Origin: Streptomyces sulfonofaciens
Lineage (GTDB): Bacteria; Actinomycetota; Actinomycetes; Streptomycetales; Streptomycetaceae
Reading direction: 5' to 3'
NCBI RefSeq assembly: GCF_014656295.1
Contig: NZ_BNCD01000013.1
Coordinates: 208,671-272,670 of the forward strand
DNA: 64,000 bases
Both the position numbers and the translations under genes were made by a program. Shown here piece by piece: positions 1 through 7,933 of the stretch; the stretch's first letter is position 1, and each line of letters starts with the position of its first letter. The notes under the pieces are model-generated. The model did not search any database. It saw only the letters and a program-made list of their open reading frames with translations, and was not told the origin of the DNA.

Positions 1-90
1 GACGCCGTGGAAGCCGTTGTCGGCCGCGAGCCACACCACGTCGGAGACGGGGAGACCGGGCACGCCGAGGGTGGAGAAGGCCAGTTTCAT
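1..90 (-). CDS. Sugar phosphate isomerase/epimerase, N-terminal fragment (runs off left edge)
   Basis: Only the first 30 codons are inside the window, on the minus strand from an ATG at 88-90. They read MKLAFSTLGVPGLPVSDVVW and continue LAADNGFHGV. This is the first beta-strand and helix typical of xylose-isomerase-like TIM-barrel proteins (sugar phosphate isomerase/epimerase family). The enzyme would act on a keto/aldo sugar in the cytoplasm, but the substrate cannot be read from this piece. It lies 99 bp downstream of the MarR-GNAT gene on the same strand and could be co-transcribed. A second member of the family is at 10263-11129. The family call is fairly safe for so short a piece; nothing more specific is supportable. 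Confidence 0.7.
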   Translation of the reverse strand, partial: MKLAFSTLGVPGLPVSDVVWLAADNGFHGV

Positions 91-189
91 GGGGCGGACC
101 CTATCCGCCCCGGGCCTGTTCAACCCTGCGACATCCGACGCGTTGACCGATCGGCGCCCTCTCCCGGGCCCGGTCTTCCCGGGTGCGGC

Positions 190-1500
190 TCAGCCCTCCC
201 CGCCGGGTATGGATCCGTCCCCGGTGGCGCGCAGGGGCAGGTGCCAGTCCTGGCCGGTCAGGTCGACGCCGAAGGAACGGTGCGGCTGCTCGGCGGTGAG
301 GGTGAAGCCGTGGCGCCGGTAGATGCTGCGGGCGGAGTGCAGGATGTCGTTGGTCCACAGGACCATGTCGCCGTATCCGGCGTCGCGGGCGAACTCGATA
401 CAGGTGCGCACCAGGCGGTCGCCTATTCCGAGGCCCCGGGCGTCCGGCTCGACGAGCAGCAGGCGCAGGCGGGCGGTGCCGGGAGGGGAGTCCGGCGCGG
501 CCGGTCGGGTTCGGCGGGTGTCCCTGACGCACATCACGCAGCCCACCGGGCGCCCGTCGAGCTCCGCCATCCACACGCGCTCCAGGGCGGGATCGTGGGA
601 CTCGGCGAAGTCCGCGACGATACGGGCCACCAGGGCTTCGTACTCCGTGTTCCAGCCGTACTCGGCGGCGTAGAGAGCGGCGTTGCGCTGGATGATCCAG
701 CCGAGGTCGCCAGGGCCTGGAGCGCGCAGCAGGACGTCCTCACGGCGCGGTGGGCGGCCCTCGGAGAGGATGTCCTGGATGGTGCGCATGGCGGCCGTGA
801 GGCGGGGGCGGTCACGCGCCGGGAGGCTGCCCAGCAAAGCGCCGACGCTCTCCCTGGAGCGCTCGTCCAGCAGCTCGGCGGTGCTGCGGCCGCGGCCGGT
901 CAGGCTGATGCTCTGGCGGCGGGGGTCGCGCGGCGAGGGGGCGCGCTCGACCAGCTCGGCCTTCTCGAACTTGGCCAGCAGCCGGCTCAGGTAACCGGCG
1001 TCGAGGGACAGTGCGCCGCGGAGGTCGGCGGCATCGGTGCGCGGGGAGTGGGCCAGCTCGTAGAGGACCCGGGCCTCGGTGAGCGTGTAGGGGACGTAGA
1101 GCCGGCGGCCGTAGTCGAGTGCGCCGATGAGGTTGGTGTAGAAGCGGTTGAAGGCGCGGATGTCGTCGATGGGCAGGGCGGGGGCGCCGACCCGGGTGTC
1201 GTGCGGTGCGTCGGGCGGCGTGTTGTGCGGGGTGCCGCCAGGCGTGTCGTGCGGTGCGTCGGGCGGGGTGCCGCCCGGGATGCCGACGTCACGGGTGCGG
1301 TCGGGGTCGTCCTCCCGCGGACCGGCGCGGGTGCCGCCCCGGGCGGTGTCCCGGCTGCGGGCGGTGCCGCCTCGGGCGGTGTCCCGGCGGCCGTCGGCAG
1401 CGTACCGGCCGCTGCCCGCGCCCTGCGCCGAGCCGGTGAGGGGACGCGGGGGCGTGGCGGCTCCGGTGGGATCGGTGGCTTCGGTCTTCCTGGTCGGCAT
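190..1500 (-). CDS. MarR-family regulator fused to a GNAT acetyltransferase
   Basis: 436 residues from the ATG at 1500, chosen because GAAGGGGACGCG precedes it; the frame stays open upstream but that part is low-complexity. Residues 1-105 are disordered and repetitive (DAPHDTPGGTP-like units). Residues about 108-250 are a MarR winged helix (YTLTEARVLYELAH, then DAGYLSRLLAKFEKAELVER). Residues about 265-436 are a GNAT domain with the acetyl-CoA loop ARGLGIGDRLV and a conserved C-terminal YRRHGF. MarR-GNAT fusions are a known architecture in which a sensor/DNA-binding half is joined to an acetyltransferase half; whether the substrate is a small molecule or protein is unknown. The long N-terminal tail is unusual for the family. 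Neighbours do not reveal a target. Confidence 0.85.
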   Translation of the reverse strand: MPTRKTEATDPTGAATPPRPLTGSAQGAGSGRYAADGRRDTARGGTARSRDTARGGTRAGPREDDPDRTRDVGIPGGTPPDAPHDTPGGTPHNTPPDAPHDTRVGAPALPIDDIRAFNRFYTNLIGALDYGRRLYVPYTLTEARVLYELAHSPRTDAADLRGALSLDAGYLSRLLAKFEKAELVERAPSPRDPRRQSISLTGRGRSTAELLDERSRESVGALLGSLPARDRPRLTAAMRTIQDILSEGRPPRREDVLLRAPGPGDLGWIIQRNAALYAAEYGWNTEYEALVARIVADFAESHDPALERVWMAELDGRPVGCVMCVRDTRRTRPAAPDSPPGTARLRLLLVEPDARGLGIGDRLVRTCIEFARDAGYGDMVLWTNDILHSARSIYRRHGFTLTAEQPHRSFGVDLTGQDWHLPLRATGDGSIPGGEG

Positions 1501-1900
1501 CGCGTCCCCTTCGCACACGGTCGGCTCGCTCCGAGCCACCTTTGACTGAGTCAACGGTAAACCGCTGCCCCTCGCCCCCGGAACCCTCACCTGACCCTGA
1601 GAAAACCCTGAGCCGGCCCCCAGACGGCTCCGGGCGGCGGTCCGGGTGCTCCGCGCGGTTCGGGCGTCCGCGCGGTTCGGCAGGCCGCCCGGCGCGGCCG
1701 TCCGCGCGGTCCGGCGGCGGCTCGGTGGCCCGGCGCCGTTACTCCCCTCGCCGGACTTTTCGCCGGCCTCGGGCAAGCCTCGGGCACACGCGCCCGATGC
1801 CCCGGTATAGCCGGTACAGGAGGTCAGGGCTCGGCCAAGTGTCCGCCACCTGTTGTCGACGTGTTCACCGCCCGCCGCCGTCGCGCCTCATGTGCCGCAT
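1501..1900. other. Intergenic region between divergent genes
   Basis: Separates the minus-strand MarR-GNAT gene from the plus-strand phosphoesterase. It should hold both promoters. I see no convincing coding sequence; frames that stay open here are G+C-rich shadows. The right end leads into a 12-bp inverted repeat (1901-1951). Confidence 0.5.
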
Positions 1901-1951
1901 GGAAAGTGGCCCACCGGCCCGAGGGACCAGCAGCCCGCGGGGCCACTTTCC
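1901..1951 (+). promoter_or_regulatory. 12-bp perfect inverted repeat upstream of the phosphoesterase start
   Basis: GGAAAGTGGCCC at 1901-1912 is matched exactly by GGGCCACTTTCC at 1940-1951, with a 27-nt loop. It ends 24 nt before the ATG and just before the AAGAAGGGA ribosome-binding site. It can be an operator dyad or, in RNA, a hairpin controlling access to the start. The symmetry is seen directly; the role is inference. Confidence 0.55.
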
Positions 1952-1975
1952 AAGAGTGCTCAAGAAGGGACAGTC

Positions 1976-3403
1976 ATGGCCGAGTTGACTCGTCGCAGAC
2001 TCCTCGGATCGGCGGCAGGGGTCCTGGGCGGGGCGGCGGCGCTGCAGTTTCTGCCTCCGAGCGTGCAGCAGGCCGTCGCGGCGGGGCCGCCGTCCCGCGG
2101 CTCGCTCCGGGACGTCGAGCACGTCGTCCTCCTGATGCAGGAGAACCGTTCTTTCGACCACTACTTCGGCACCCTCTCCGGGGTGCGCGGGTTCGACGAC
2201 CCCGACGCCCTCACCCTGCCCACCGGCCGGTCGGTCTTCTACCAGCCGGACGCGGTCAACCCCCAGGGCTACATGCTGCCGTTCCACCTCGACACCCACA
2301 GCACCAGCGCACAGGCGATCCCGTCCACCAGCCACGCCTTCTCGGTGCAGCACCAGGCGTGGAACGGCGGCAGGATGGACAACTGGCTGCCGGCGCACCG
2401 CAAGGCGGACGGTGCCAACGGCCCCTACGTCATGGGCTACCACACCCGCGAGGACATCCCGTTCCAGTTCGCCCTCGCGGAGAACTTCACCATCTGCGAC
2501 AACTACTTCTGCTCGGTCATGGGCCCCACCTGGCCGAACCGCCTCTACTGGATGACGGGCACCATCGACCCGGGCGGCACGCTCGGCGGCCCCGTCATCA
2601 GCAACTCCGCCCCGTCCCCGTACCGCTGGACGACGTACGCGGAGCGCCTCCAGGCGGCCGGGATCAGTTGGAAGGTGTACCAGCAGGACGACGACTACGG
2701 CTGCAACATGCTGGAGAACTTCCAGGCGTTCAAGGACGCGCAGCCCGGTTCCGACCTGTACGAGCGCGGGGTGCGCCCCGGCCCGGAAGGGGCCTTCGAG
2801 GACGACGCGCGCAACGACCGGCTTCCCGCGGTCTCCTGGATCATCCCCACGAGCACGCAGTCCGAGCACCCGGACTACCTGCCCGCGGCCGGCGCCGACT
2901 TCGTGGCGCGGAAGATCGAGGCCATCGCGTCCAACCCGCAGGTGTGGGCGAAGACCGCCTTCATCCTGAACTACGACGAGAACGACGGCCTCTTCGACCA
3001 CGTACTCCAGCCCACCCCGCCGGCCGGGACGCCCGACGAGTTCGTGAACGGCCAGCCGATCGGCGGCGGTTTCCGGGTGCCCTGCATCATCGTCTCGCCG
3101 TGGACGGTGGGCGGCTGGGTGGCGGGCGAGGCATTCGACCACACGTCCGTGCTCCGGTTCCTGGAGGAGTTCACGGGGGTGCGCGAGCCGAACATCTCCG
3201 CCTGGCGCAGGGACACCTTCGGCGACCTGACGTCCGCGTTCCGCTTCATGGAGGCGGCGCCCGCGCCGCCCCGGCTGCCCGACGACACCGCCGAGCAGTT
3301 GGAGGAGGCCCAGCGCGACGTGGAGACCCTGCCCAGGCCCGTGCTGCCCACCACGGACCAGCACATGCCCACCCAGGAGCCCGGCAGCCGCCCGCACACC
3401 TGA
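1976..3403 (+). CDS. Tat-exported phosphoesterase (phospholipase C / acid phosphatase family)
   Basis: 475 residues from the ATG at 1976, preceded by AAGAAGGGA. The N-terminus is a Tat signal: TRRRLLGS (twin Arg) followed by a hydrophobic Ala/Gly stretch ending about residue 36 (AVAAG). The mature part starts with the family hallmark QENRSFDHYFGTLSGVRGF, which carries metal/nucleophile-region residues of the bacterial phospholipase C superfamily. Later come DNYFCSVMGPTWPNRLYWMTG and the NYDENDGLFDHV metal-site motif. Full non-hemolytic phospholipases C are about 650-700 residues with extra C-terminal domains; this one lacks them, as in shorter actinobacterial acid phosphatase/PLC proteins. 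It should hydrolyse phospholipids or phosphoesters outside the cell. The exact substrate is not deducible. Confidence 0.9.
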   Translation: MAELTRRRLLGSAAGVLGGAAALQFLPPSVQQAVAAGPPSRGSLRDVEHVVLLMQENRSFDHYFGTLSGVRGFDDPDALTLPTGRSVFYQPDAVNPQGYMLPFHLDTHSTSAQAIPSTSHAFSVQHQAWNGGRMDNWLPAHRKADGANGPYVMGYHTREDIPFQFALAENFTICDNYFCSVMGPTWPNRLYWMTGTIDPGGTLGGPVISNSAPSPYRWTTYAERLQAAGISWKVYQQDDDYGCNMLENFQAFKDAQPGSDLYERGVRPGPEGAFEDDARNDRLPAVSWIIPTSTQSEHPDYLPAAGADFVARKIEAIASNPQVWAKTAFILNYDENDGLFDHVLQPTPPAGTPDEFVNGQPIGGGFRVPCIIVSPWTVGGWVAGEAFDHTSVLRFLEEFTGVREPNISAWRRDTFGDLTSAFRFMEAAPAPPRLPDDTAEQLEEAQRDVETLPRPVLPTTDQHMPTQEPGSRPHT

Positions 3404-3420
3404 TCCCGCACACCTGATCC
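3393..3420 (+). repeat. 14-bp tandem duplication spanning the stop codon
   Basis: CGCACACCTGATCC occurs twice in a row (3393-3406, 3407-3420). Each copy carries the TGA, so the phosphoesterase stop is duplicated 14 nt downstream in another frame. Probably a recent slippage event. Confidence 0.8.
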
Positions 3421-3791
3421 CGCCCGCCGACCCGCGAAGGCCCCCCCACACCGGTCCGGCCAGGCCCGCGCCCGGCACCCACGAACCCGGCACCCGGCAC
3501 CCGGCGGCGCCCCAGGGGGACCGCGCACGCTCCCGCGCCGACGCGTGCCCTCTCCGCCCCGCCGTGCCCTCCCGGCCGCTCCCGGGCCTCAGGGTCCTCC
3601 CGGCCCCGTCGGTCCCCGGGACCCCTCCCCGAGACGGCCCGGTACCTTCCCGCGTGTCGGGAGCCGGCCGGGCGGGGACCTGCGCGTGCGCCTCAGCACC
3701 TGCCCGCTCCGCTGCGACCGGCCAGGCTCGGCCCGGGCCTGTCCGGGCCTGTCCGGTCCGGTGTGCCCGGCTCGGGAGAGAGGGTTCCTGC
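3421..3791. other. Intergenic region, no gene seen
   Basis: C-rich sequence with short degenerate repeats (CCGGCACC units near 3470-3505; CCGGGCCTGT units near 3737-3760). It must contain the promoter of the ankyrin gene, but I cannot place -10/-35 boxes with confidence. Confidence 0.4.
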
Positions 3792-4487
3792 GTGTCGGTC
3801 TTCCTGGTCGTCCTCTGCGGTGTCGTGAGCGCCGCCTGTGCGTGGCTCGGGTACGTGCTCCACCGCCGGCGGCGCGTCACGGCCTTCCACGACGCCGTAC
3901 GGGCGGGGGACCTGCCCGCCGTACGGCTCTGGGTCGCGAACGGCCAGGACGTGAACGCCCGCGGCCGCCGAGGGGACACGGCGCTGCACGTGGCCCACTA
4001 CGCGGGCGACGAGGCGGCCGTCGAGCAGTTGGAGGCCCTCGGTGCCGACGACGAGCTGCGCAACGAGGCCGGCTTCACGCCCCGGCGGATGGCCGACGTC
4101 CGCGGCGCCGAGTCCGTGCTGGAGGAGCTCTCGCACCTCCTCGACCCGCACCGCGGCTGGCGCGACGCACAACGCGCCCGGCTGCTCTACGACCGGCTGC
4201 GCGTCCACCGCCACCGCGTCACCACGCACGCGCTGGCCAACGTCGCCGCCCGCGCGCCGTCACCGCGTACGGTCCTGCTGACCGCGATCAAGCTCGGCAA
4301 CCGCAGCCACCTGCCGGCGCTGGACCGACTGCTCCACGTACACGGCACCAAGGCGCTCGCCGAGGACTACCTGAACAGCGGCTCGCCCTTCCTGGAGGCG
4401 GCCGCCCAGCGGTGGGCCCGCCGGCACAACTACACGATCGTCCGCGGCGGCGGCAGGGGCGCGGCGGCGAGCTGGGGAAGGTTCTGA
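3792..4487 (+). CDS. Ankyrin-repeat protein with an N-terminal membrane segment
   Basis: 231 residues from a GTG at 3792, chosen because GGGAGAGAGGG lies just upstream and because the sequence before it is Pro/Arg noise. Residues 1-24 (SVFLVVLCGVVSAACAWLGY) form a membrane anchor followed by HRRRR, implying a cytoplasmic body. Residues about 30-115 contain ankyrin repeats (AVRAGDLPAVRLWVANGQDV, then RGDTALHVAHYAGDEAAVEQ). The C-terminal half, with LLTAIKLGNRSHLPALDRLL, may be diverged helical repeats. Ankyrin repeats are protein-binding modules; the partner is unknown. The gene lies 216 bp before the KdpD-like kinase on the same strand, but that kinase has its own leaderless promoter, so an operon is unlikely. 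Confidence 0.75.
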   Translation: MSVFLVVLCGVVSAACAWLGYVLHRRRRVTAFHDAVRAGDLPAVRLWVANGQDVNARGRRGDTALHVAHYAGDEAAVEQLEALGADDELRNEAGFTPRRMADVRGAESVLEELSHLLDPHRGWRDAQRARLLYDRLRVHRHRVTTHALANVAARAPSPRTVLLTAIKLGNRSHLPALDRLLHVHGTKALAEDYLNSGSPFLEAAAQRWARRHNYTIVRGGGRGAAASWGRF

Positions 4488-4690
4488 CACCGCTCCACAC
4501 GGGCCGGCGCGGCCACCTCCCTGCACCGACACGTGCCGAGTCGCCGATGCGCGGCAACCGACCGGAGCCGGGCGTAGCGGGCCGACGACCGCCGGTGGCC
4601 CGTCGTCCGGCCGTGGCCGGGCCTCGGAGGATCTCCTCCGGGGTCCGTTCCCCCACGCCTCGCGACGCGGTCGGCGGCCGCCGCGTCGGC

Positions 4691-4703
4691 TAGCGTGGGG
4701 ATC
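4691..4703 (+). promoter_or_regulatory. Leaderless promoter -10 box of the KdpD-like gene
   Basis: TAGCGT at 4691-4696 lies 7 nt before the ATG at 4704. In Streptomyces a TANNNT hexamer this close to the start codon marks transcripts starting at or next to the A of ATG, without a Shine-Dalgarno sequence. Confidence 0.55.
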
Positions 4704-5822
4704 ATGAAGGGTCGGCTCTCACCGCCGGGCGGCCGTCTCGCGCATCGGCCCGGCCCGCGGCACCCCTGGTCGGCCGCCGGAGCGGCGGCGGCCGGTCTCG
4801 CGGCGCTCACGGCCGTCCTGGTACCGGTGCGCGGCGACCTCTCGGTCGCGGGCGTGGTGCCGATCTACCTCGCCGCGGTGGTCGTCGTGGCCGCCGCGGG
4901 CGGCGTGTGGCTCGGGCTCGGCGCCGCCTTCGCCTCCACCCTGCTCGCCAACTTCTTCTTCGTCCCGCCGTACCACACCCTGGACGTGGCCGACCGCGAC
5001 CTGGTCGTCACCGTGGCCGTCTACGTGGCGATGGCCGTCGCGGTCAGCGTCGCGGTCGATCTGATCGCCCGCTGGCGCGCCGAGGCGGAACGCCTCGCGG
5101 GACAGGACGCCCGGGCTCGTGAACTGGCCGAGATCGACAAGGTGCGGGCCGCGCTGCTGGCCGCCGTGGGGCACGATCTGCGCACTCCGCTGGCCGGGAT
5201 CAAGGCGAGCGTGTCCAGCCTGCGCGAGCCCGACCTCGCCCTGACCGAGGACCAGCGCGCGGAGCTGCTCGCCGCCGTCGACGCCTCCGCCGACAAGATG
5301 AGCGACCTGGTGGAGAACCTGCTCGCGCTCAGCCGTCTGCAGGCCGGCGCCCTGAGCGTGCACCCGCGCGCGGTGATCCTCGACGAGGTGGTCGCCACCG
5401 CCCTGCCGCACACCAGGGCCCCGTTCGGCAGCGCGCCGCGTCCCACCGTCGACCTCGACATCGACGAGCGTCTGCCCGCGGTCTGGGCGGACCCCGGGCT
5501 GCTGGAACGGGTGATCGCCAACCTGGTCGCCAACGCCCTGCACGCCTCGCCGCCCGACCGGCCCGTCGAGCTGGCCGCGGAGGCGGCGGGCAAGGAGCTG
5601 CGGCTGCGGATCGTCGACCACGGCCCCGGCATCCCCGCCGAGCACCGGGAGCGGATCTTCGCGCCGTTCCAGCGACTGGACGAGCGTGGCGGCGGGCAGG
5701 GGCTGGGGCTCGGACTGGCCATCGCACGCGGCTTCACCGAGGCCATGCACGGCACCCTGGCCCCCACCGACACTCCCGGCGGAGGTCTGACCATGATCCT
5801 CACCCTTCCGGTGGCGCCATGA
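4704..5822 (+). CDS. kdpD: KdpD-like sensor histidine kinase, short form
   Basis: 372 residues. The N-terminus has about four membrane segments (residues 20-115) with the KdpD/DUF4118 signature ASTLLANFFFVPPYHTLDV. After these come a HisKA dimerisation helix with the phospho-acceptor in AAVGHDLRTPLAGIKASVSS, then a HATPase domain (N box ANLVANALHASP, G1 DHGPGIP, G2 GLGLGLAIARG). Classical KdpD is about 850-900 residues with an N-terminal KdpD/USP region that senses K+ status; that region is missing here, so signal input must come from the membrane segments or another protein. The stop overlaps the kdpE start (ATGA), so the pair is translationally coupled. No kdpFABC genes are nearby. A start at the GTG 9 nt upstream is possible, but the -10 position favours 4704. 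Confidence 0.88.
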   Translation: MKGRLSPPGGRLAHRPGPRHPWSAAGAAAAGLAALTAVLVPVRGDLSVAGVVPIYLAAVVVVAAAGGVWLGLGAAFASTLLANFFFVPPYHTLDVADRDLVVTVAVYVAMAVAVSVAVDLIARWRAEAERLAGQDARARELAEIDKVRAALLAAVGHDLRTPLAGIKASVSSLREPDLALTEDQRAELLAAVDASADKMSDLVENLLALSRLQAGALSVHPRAVILDEVVATALPHTRAPFGSAPRPTVDLDIDERLPAVWADPGLLERVIANLVANALHASPPDRPVELAAEAAGKELRLRIVDHGPGIPAEHRERIFAPFQRLDERGGGQGLGLGLAIARGFTEAMHGTLAPTDTPGGGLTMILTLPVAP

Positions 5823-6511
5823 CACGCATCCTCGTCGTCGACGACGACCCGCACCTGCTGCGGGCCCTGACCATCACGCTGTCCGCCCGCGGCTACACCA
5901 CCGCGACCGCGACCGACGTGCGCGGCGCCCTGGACGCCGCGTCGGCCGCGCCGCCGGATCTGGCGGTGGTCGACCTCGGGCTGCCGGGGATGGACGGGAT
6001 CGCGGTGATCGAGAGCCTGCGCGGGTGGTCGAGCGCGCCGATCATCGTGCTGTCCGCGCGGCACGACGAGACCGCGAAGATCAACGCGCTGGACGTGGGG
6101 GCCGACGACTACATCACCAAGCCGTTCGGCATGGGGGAGCTGCTTGCGCGGATCCGGGCGGCGCTGCGCCGGGCGGTGCCCGCCGACGACCAGCCGGTCG
6201 TCAGCACCGCGGCGTTCACCGTGGACCTGGCCGCCAAGCGGGTGACCACGTCCGCCGGGGAGACCCGGCTCACGCCCACGGAGTGGCATCTGCTGGAGAT
6301 CCTGGTCCGGCATCCGGGGCGGTTGATCACCCAGCGGCAGTTGCTCCAGGAGGTGTGGGGGCCGCGGTACGAGACCGAGACGAACTACCTGCGGGTGCAC
6401 CTGGCCAATCTGCGGCGGAAGTTGGAGCCCGTGCCGTCCCGGCCCCGGTACCTGATCACCGAGCCGGGGATCGGGTACCGGTTCGCCCCGGATCCCCCCG
6501 CGGAGGAGTGA
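5819..6511 (+). CDS. kdpE: KdpE-like response regulator (OmpR family)
   Basis: 230 residues. The receiver domain has the acidic pair in VVDDD near the N-terminus, phospho-acceptor Asp in LAVVDLGLPGMDG, switch Ser in IIVLSARHDE and Lys in YITKPFGMGELLARI. The OmpR-type winged helix follows (LTPTEWHLLEILVRHPGRLI, then NYLRVHLANLRRKLEP, ending EPGIGYRF). Its ATG overlaps the kinase stop codon by 4 nt. The pair would regulate potassium transport or osmotic genes elsewhere; with no kdpFABC in the window the target operon is unknown. Assignment as KdpE rests on the partner and on overall similarity of the receiver. Confidence 0.9.
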   Translation: MTRILVVDDDPHLLRALTITLSARGYTTATATDVRGALDAASAAPPDLAVVDLGLPGMDGIAVIESLRGWSSAPIIVLSARHDETAKINALDVGADDYITKPFGMGELLARIRAALRRAVPADDQPVVSTAAFTVDLAAKRVTTSAGETRLTPTEWHLLEILVRHPGRLITQRQLLQEVWGPRYETETNYLRVHLANLRRKLEPVPSRPRYLITEPGIGYRFAPDPPAEE

Positions 6512-6582
6512 GCCGGTCCCCTCGCGGGCGCCCAGGGCCCGCGGTGCCGCAGGGGCGACCGGTCGGCTTCGGGCACGTCGGA

Positions 6583-6661
6583 GTGCGTTGAGGTGCATGA
6601 GGACGTGCCGGGGTGCTTCGGGGTGCGTTGAGGTGCATGAGGACGTGCCGGGGTGCTTTGA
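6583..6661 (+). repeat. 40-bp-period tandem repeat, two copies
   Basis: A unit beginning GTGCGTTGAGGTGCATGAGG occurs at 6583 and 6623; the first 36 bp of each copy are identical. A decayed third start (TTGAGGCGCAT) follows. It lies between the convergent ends of kdpE and the LacI gene. Confidence 0.85.
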
Positions 6662-6728
6662 GGCGCATCGGGGCGGCCGGTTTCCCGCGAGGGCGCGGCA
6701 GGGGATCGACGTAACGCCCCGGTGCGCC

Positions 6729-7790
6729 TCACGCCCCGCCGCGCCCCGGATCCGGCACCCCCGTCGACCCCCGCACCATCAGCTCCCCCTGGACCGTGGC
6801 GATCCCGCCGGGCGGGGCGTCCTCGCGGCCCATGGCGATGCGGCCCGCGCGGGCGCCCGCGGTCTGGAGCGGCAGGCGGACCGTCGTCAGGGCGGGCACG
6901 GCGTCCATGCTGAAGGGCAGGTCGTCGAAGCCGGCCACCGAGACGTCGGCCGGGATGCGCAGGCCGCGGTCGCGCAGCGCGGCGCAGGCGCCCAGGGCCA
7001 CGGTGTCGTTGGCGGCGACGACGGCCGTCAGGTCCGGGTCCCTGCGCAGCAGTTCCAGCGCGGCGTCGTAGCCGGAGCGGCGGTCGTAGGGGCCGTGCAG
7101 CGTCAGGTGCGGGTCGTCCGTGATGCCGTGTGCGGACAGGGCGGCGCGGTGGCCCTCCAGGCGGTGCCGGGTGGTGGTGCGTTCCTCGGGCCCCGCGATG
7201 TAGCCGATCCTGCGGTGGCCGAGCGCCAGCAGGTGCTGGGTGAGCCGCAGGCCGCCGCCGCGGTTGTCGAAGGTGAGCGCGATCGCCCCGGTGTCCGGTG
7301 CGGGGGGCCGCCCGCAGAGCACCACCCGGGTCCCCGACTCGCCGAGCCGCCGCAGCTTCGCACCCATCGCGGCGGCGTGCGCCGGGTCCTCCACGGCCCC
7401 GCCGGTGAGGACCACGGCCGCCGCCCGCTGCCGCTGGAGCAGAGTGAGGTAGGTCAGTTCGCGCTCCGGAGAGCCGCCGGTGTTGCACACCACCGCGAGC
7501 CGTTCCCCGCCGGCCCGCCCACCGGGTCCGCCGATCTCGGACTGCACGGCGCCGGCCATGATCCCGAAGAACGGGTCCGCGATGTCGTTGACGAGGATGC
7601 CGACCAGGTCGGAGGTGGCGGCAGCAAGCGCACTCGCCGGGCCGTTCAGGACGTAGTCCAGCTCGTCCACCGCACGCAGCACCCGCTCGCGCGTGGTGGC
7701 GGCCACCGGGTAGTTGCCGTTCAGCACCCGGGAGACGGTGGCGGGCGAGACCTGGGCGCGGGCCGCCACATCCGCAAGGGTCACGGTCAT
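6729..7790 (-). CDS. LacI-family transcriptional regulator
   Basis: 353 residues from the ATG at 7790, chosen because GGAGG lies 9 nt upstream and because the LacI helix-turn-helix begins right there: TLADVAARAQVSPATVSRVL. The hinge NGPASALA is followed by a periplasmic-binding-protein-like effector domain (LVGILVNDIADPFFGIMAGA, VVAANDTVALGACAALRDRG, SVAGFDDLPFSMDAVPALTT). It would repress in the absence of a sugar-derived inducer. It is divergent from the Gfo/Idh/MocA operon 143 bp away, so that operon and itself are the obvious targets; an AGCGCT-centred palindrome sits between them. The inducer is unknown. Confidence 0.93.
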   Translation of the reverse strand: MTVTLADVAARAQVSPATVSRVLNGNYPVAATTRERVLRAVDELDYVLNGPASALAAATSDLVGILVNDIADPFFGIMAGAVQSEIGGPGGRAGGERLAVVCNTGGSPERELTYLTLLQRQRAAAVVLTGGAVEDPAHAAAMGAKLRRLGESGTRVVLCGRPPAPDTGAIALTFDNRGGGLRLTQHLLALGHRRIGYIAGPEERTTTRHRLEGHRAALSAHGITDDPHLTLHGPYDRRSGYDAALELLRRDPDLTAVVAANDTVALGACAALRDRGLRIPADVSVAGFDDLPFSMDAVPALTTVRLPLQTAGARAGRIAMGREDAPPGGIATVQGELMVRGSTGVPDPGRGGA

Positions 7791-7802
7791 CTCGTCATCC
7801 TC

Positions 7803-7832
7803 CAGGTGTTGCACGAGCAGGTGTTGCACGAG
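7803..7832. repeat. 15-bp perfect tandem duplication
   Basis: CAGGTGTTGCACGAG occurs twice back to back (7803-7817, 7818-7832) in the divergent LacI/oxidoreductase promoter region, directly upstream of the LacI ribosome-binding site. It could be a doubled protein site or slippage. Confidence 0.8.
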
Positions 7833-7864
7833 CCGCTGTGCAGAGGCTAGCTTCTCCTCAAATA

Positions 7865-7877
7865 GAAAGCGCTTGCT
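7865..7877. promoter_or_regulatory. Candidate LacI-family operator
   Basis: GAAAGCGCTTGCT contains the 8-bp palindrome AAGCGCTT (7867-7874). LacI-family operators typically have a central CG in an A/T-flanked palindrome of this shape. Its position between the divergent regulator and operon fits autoregulation. Confidence 0.55.
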
Positions 7878-7933
7878 ACGTGGAGGGCTCGCGGAAGCCC
7901 TCAAGGACGAGTCGGTTGCAGGGAAGGAAACTC

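Noticed and set aside
1206..1300. Repeats GTGCGGTGCGTCGGGCGG as a mobile or CRISPR-like array
   Set aside because: They are in-frame codon repeats in the disordered tail of the MarR-GNAT protein, not spaced repeats with unique spacers.
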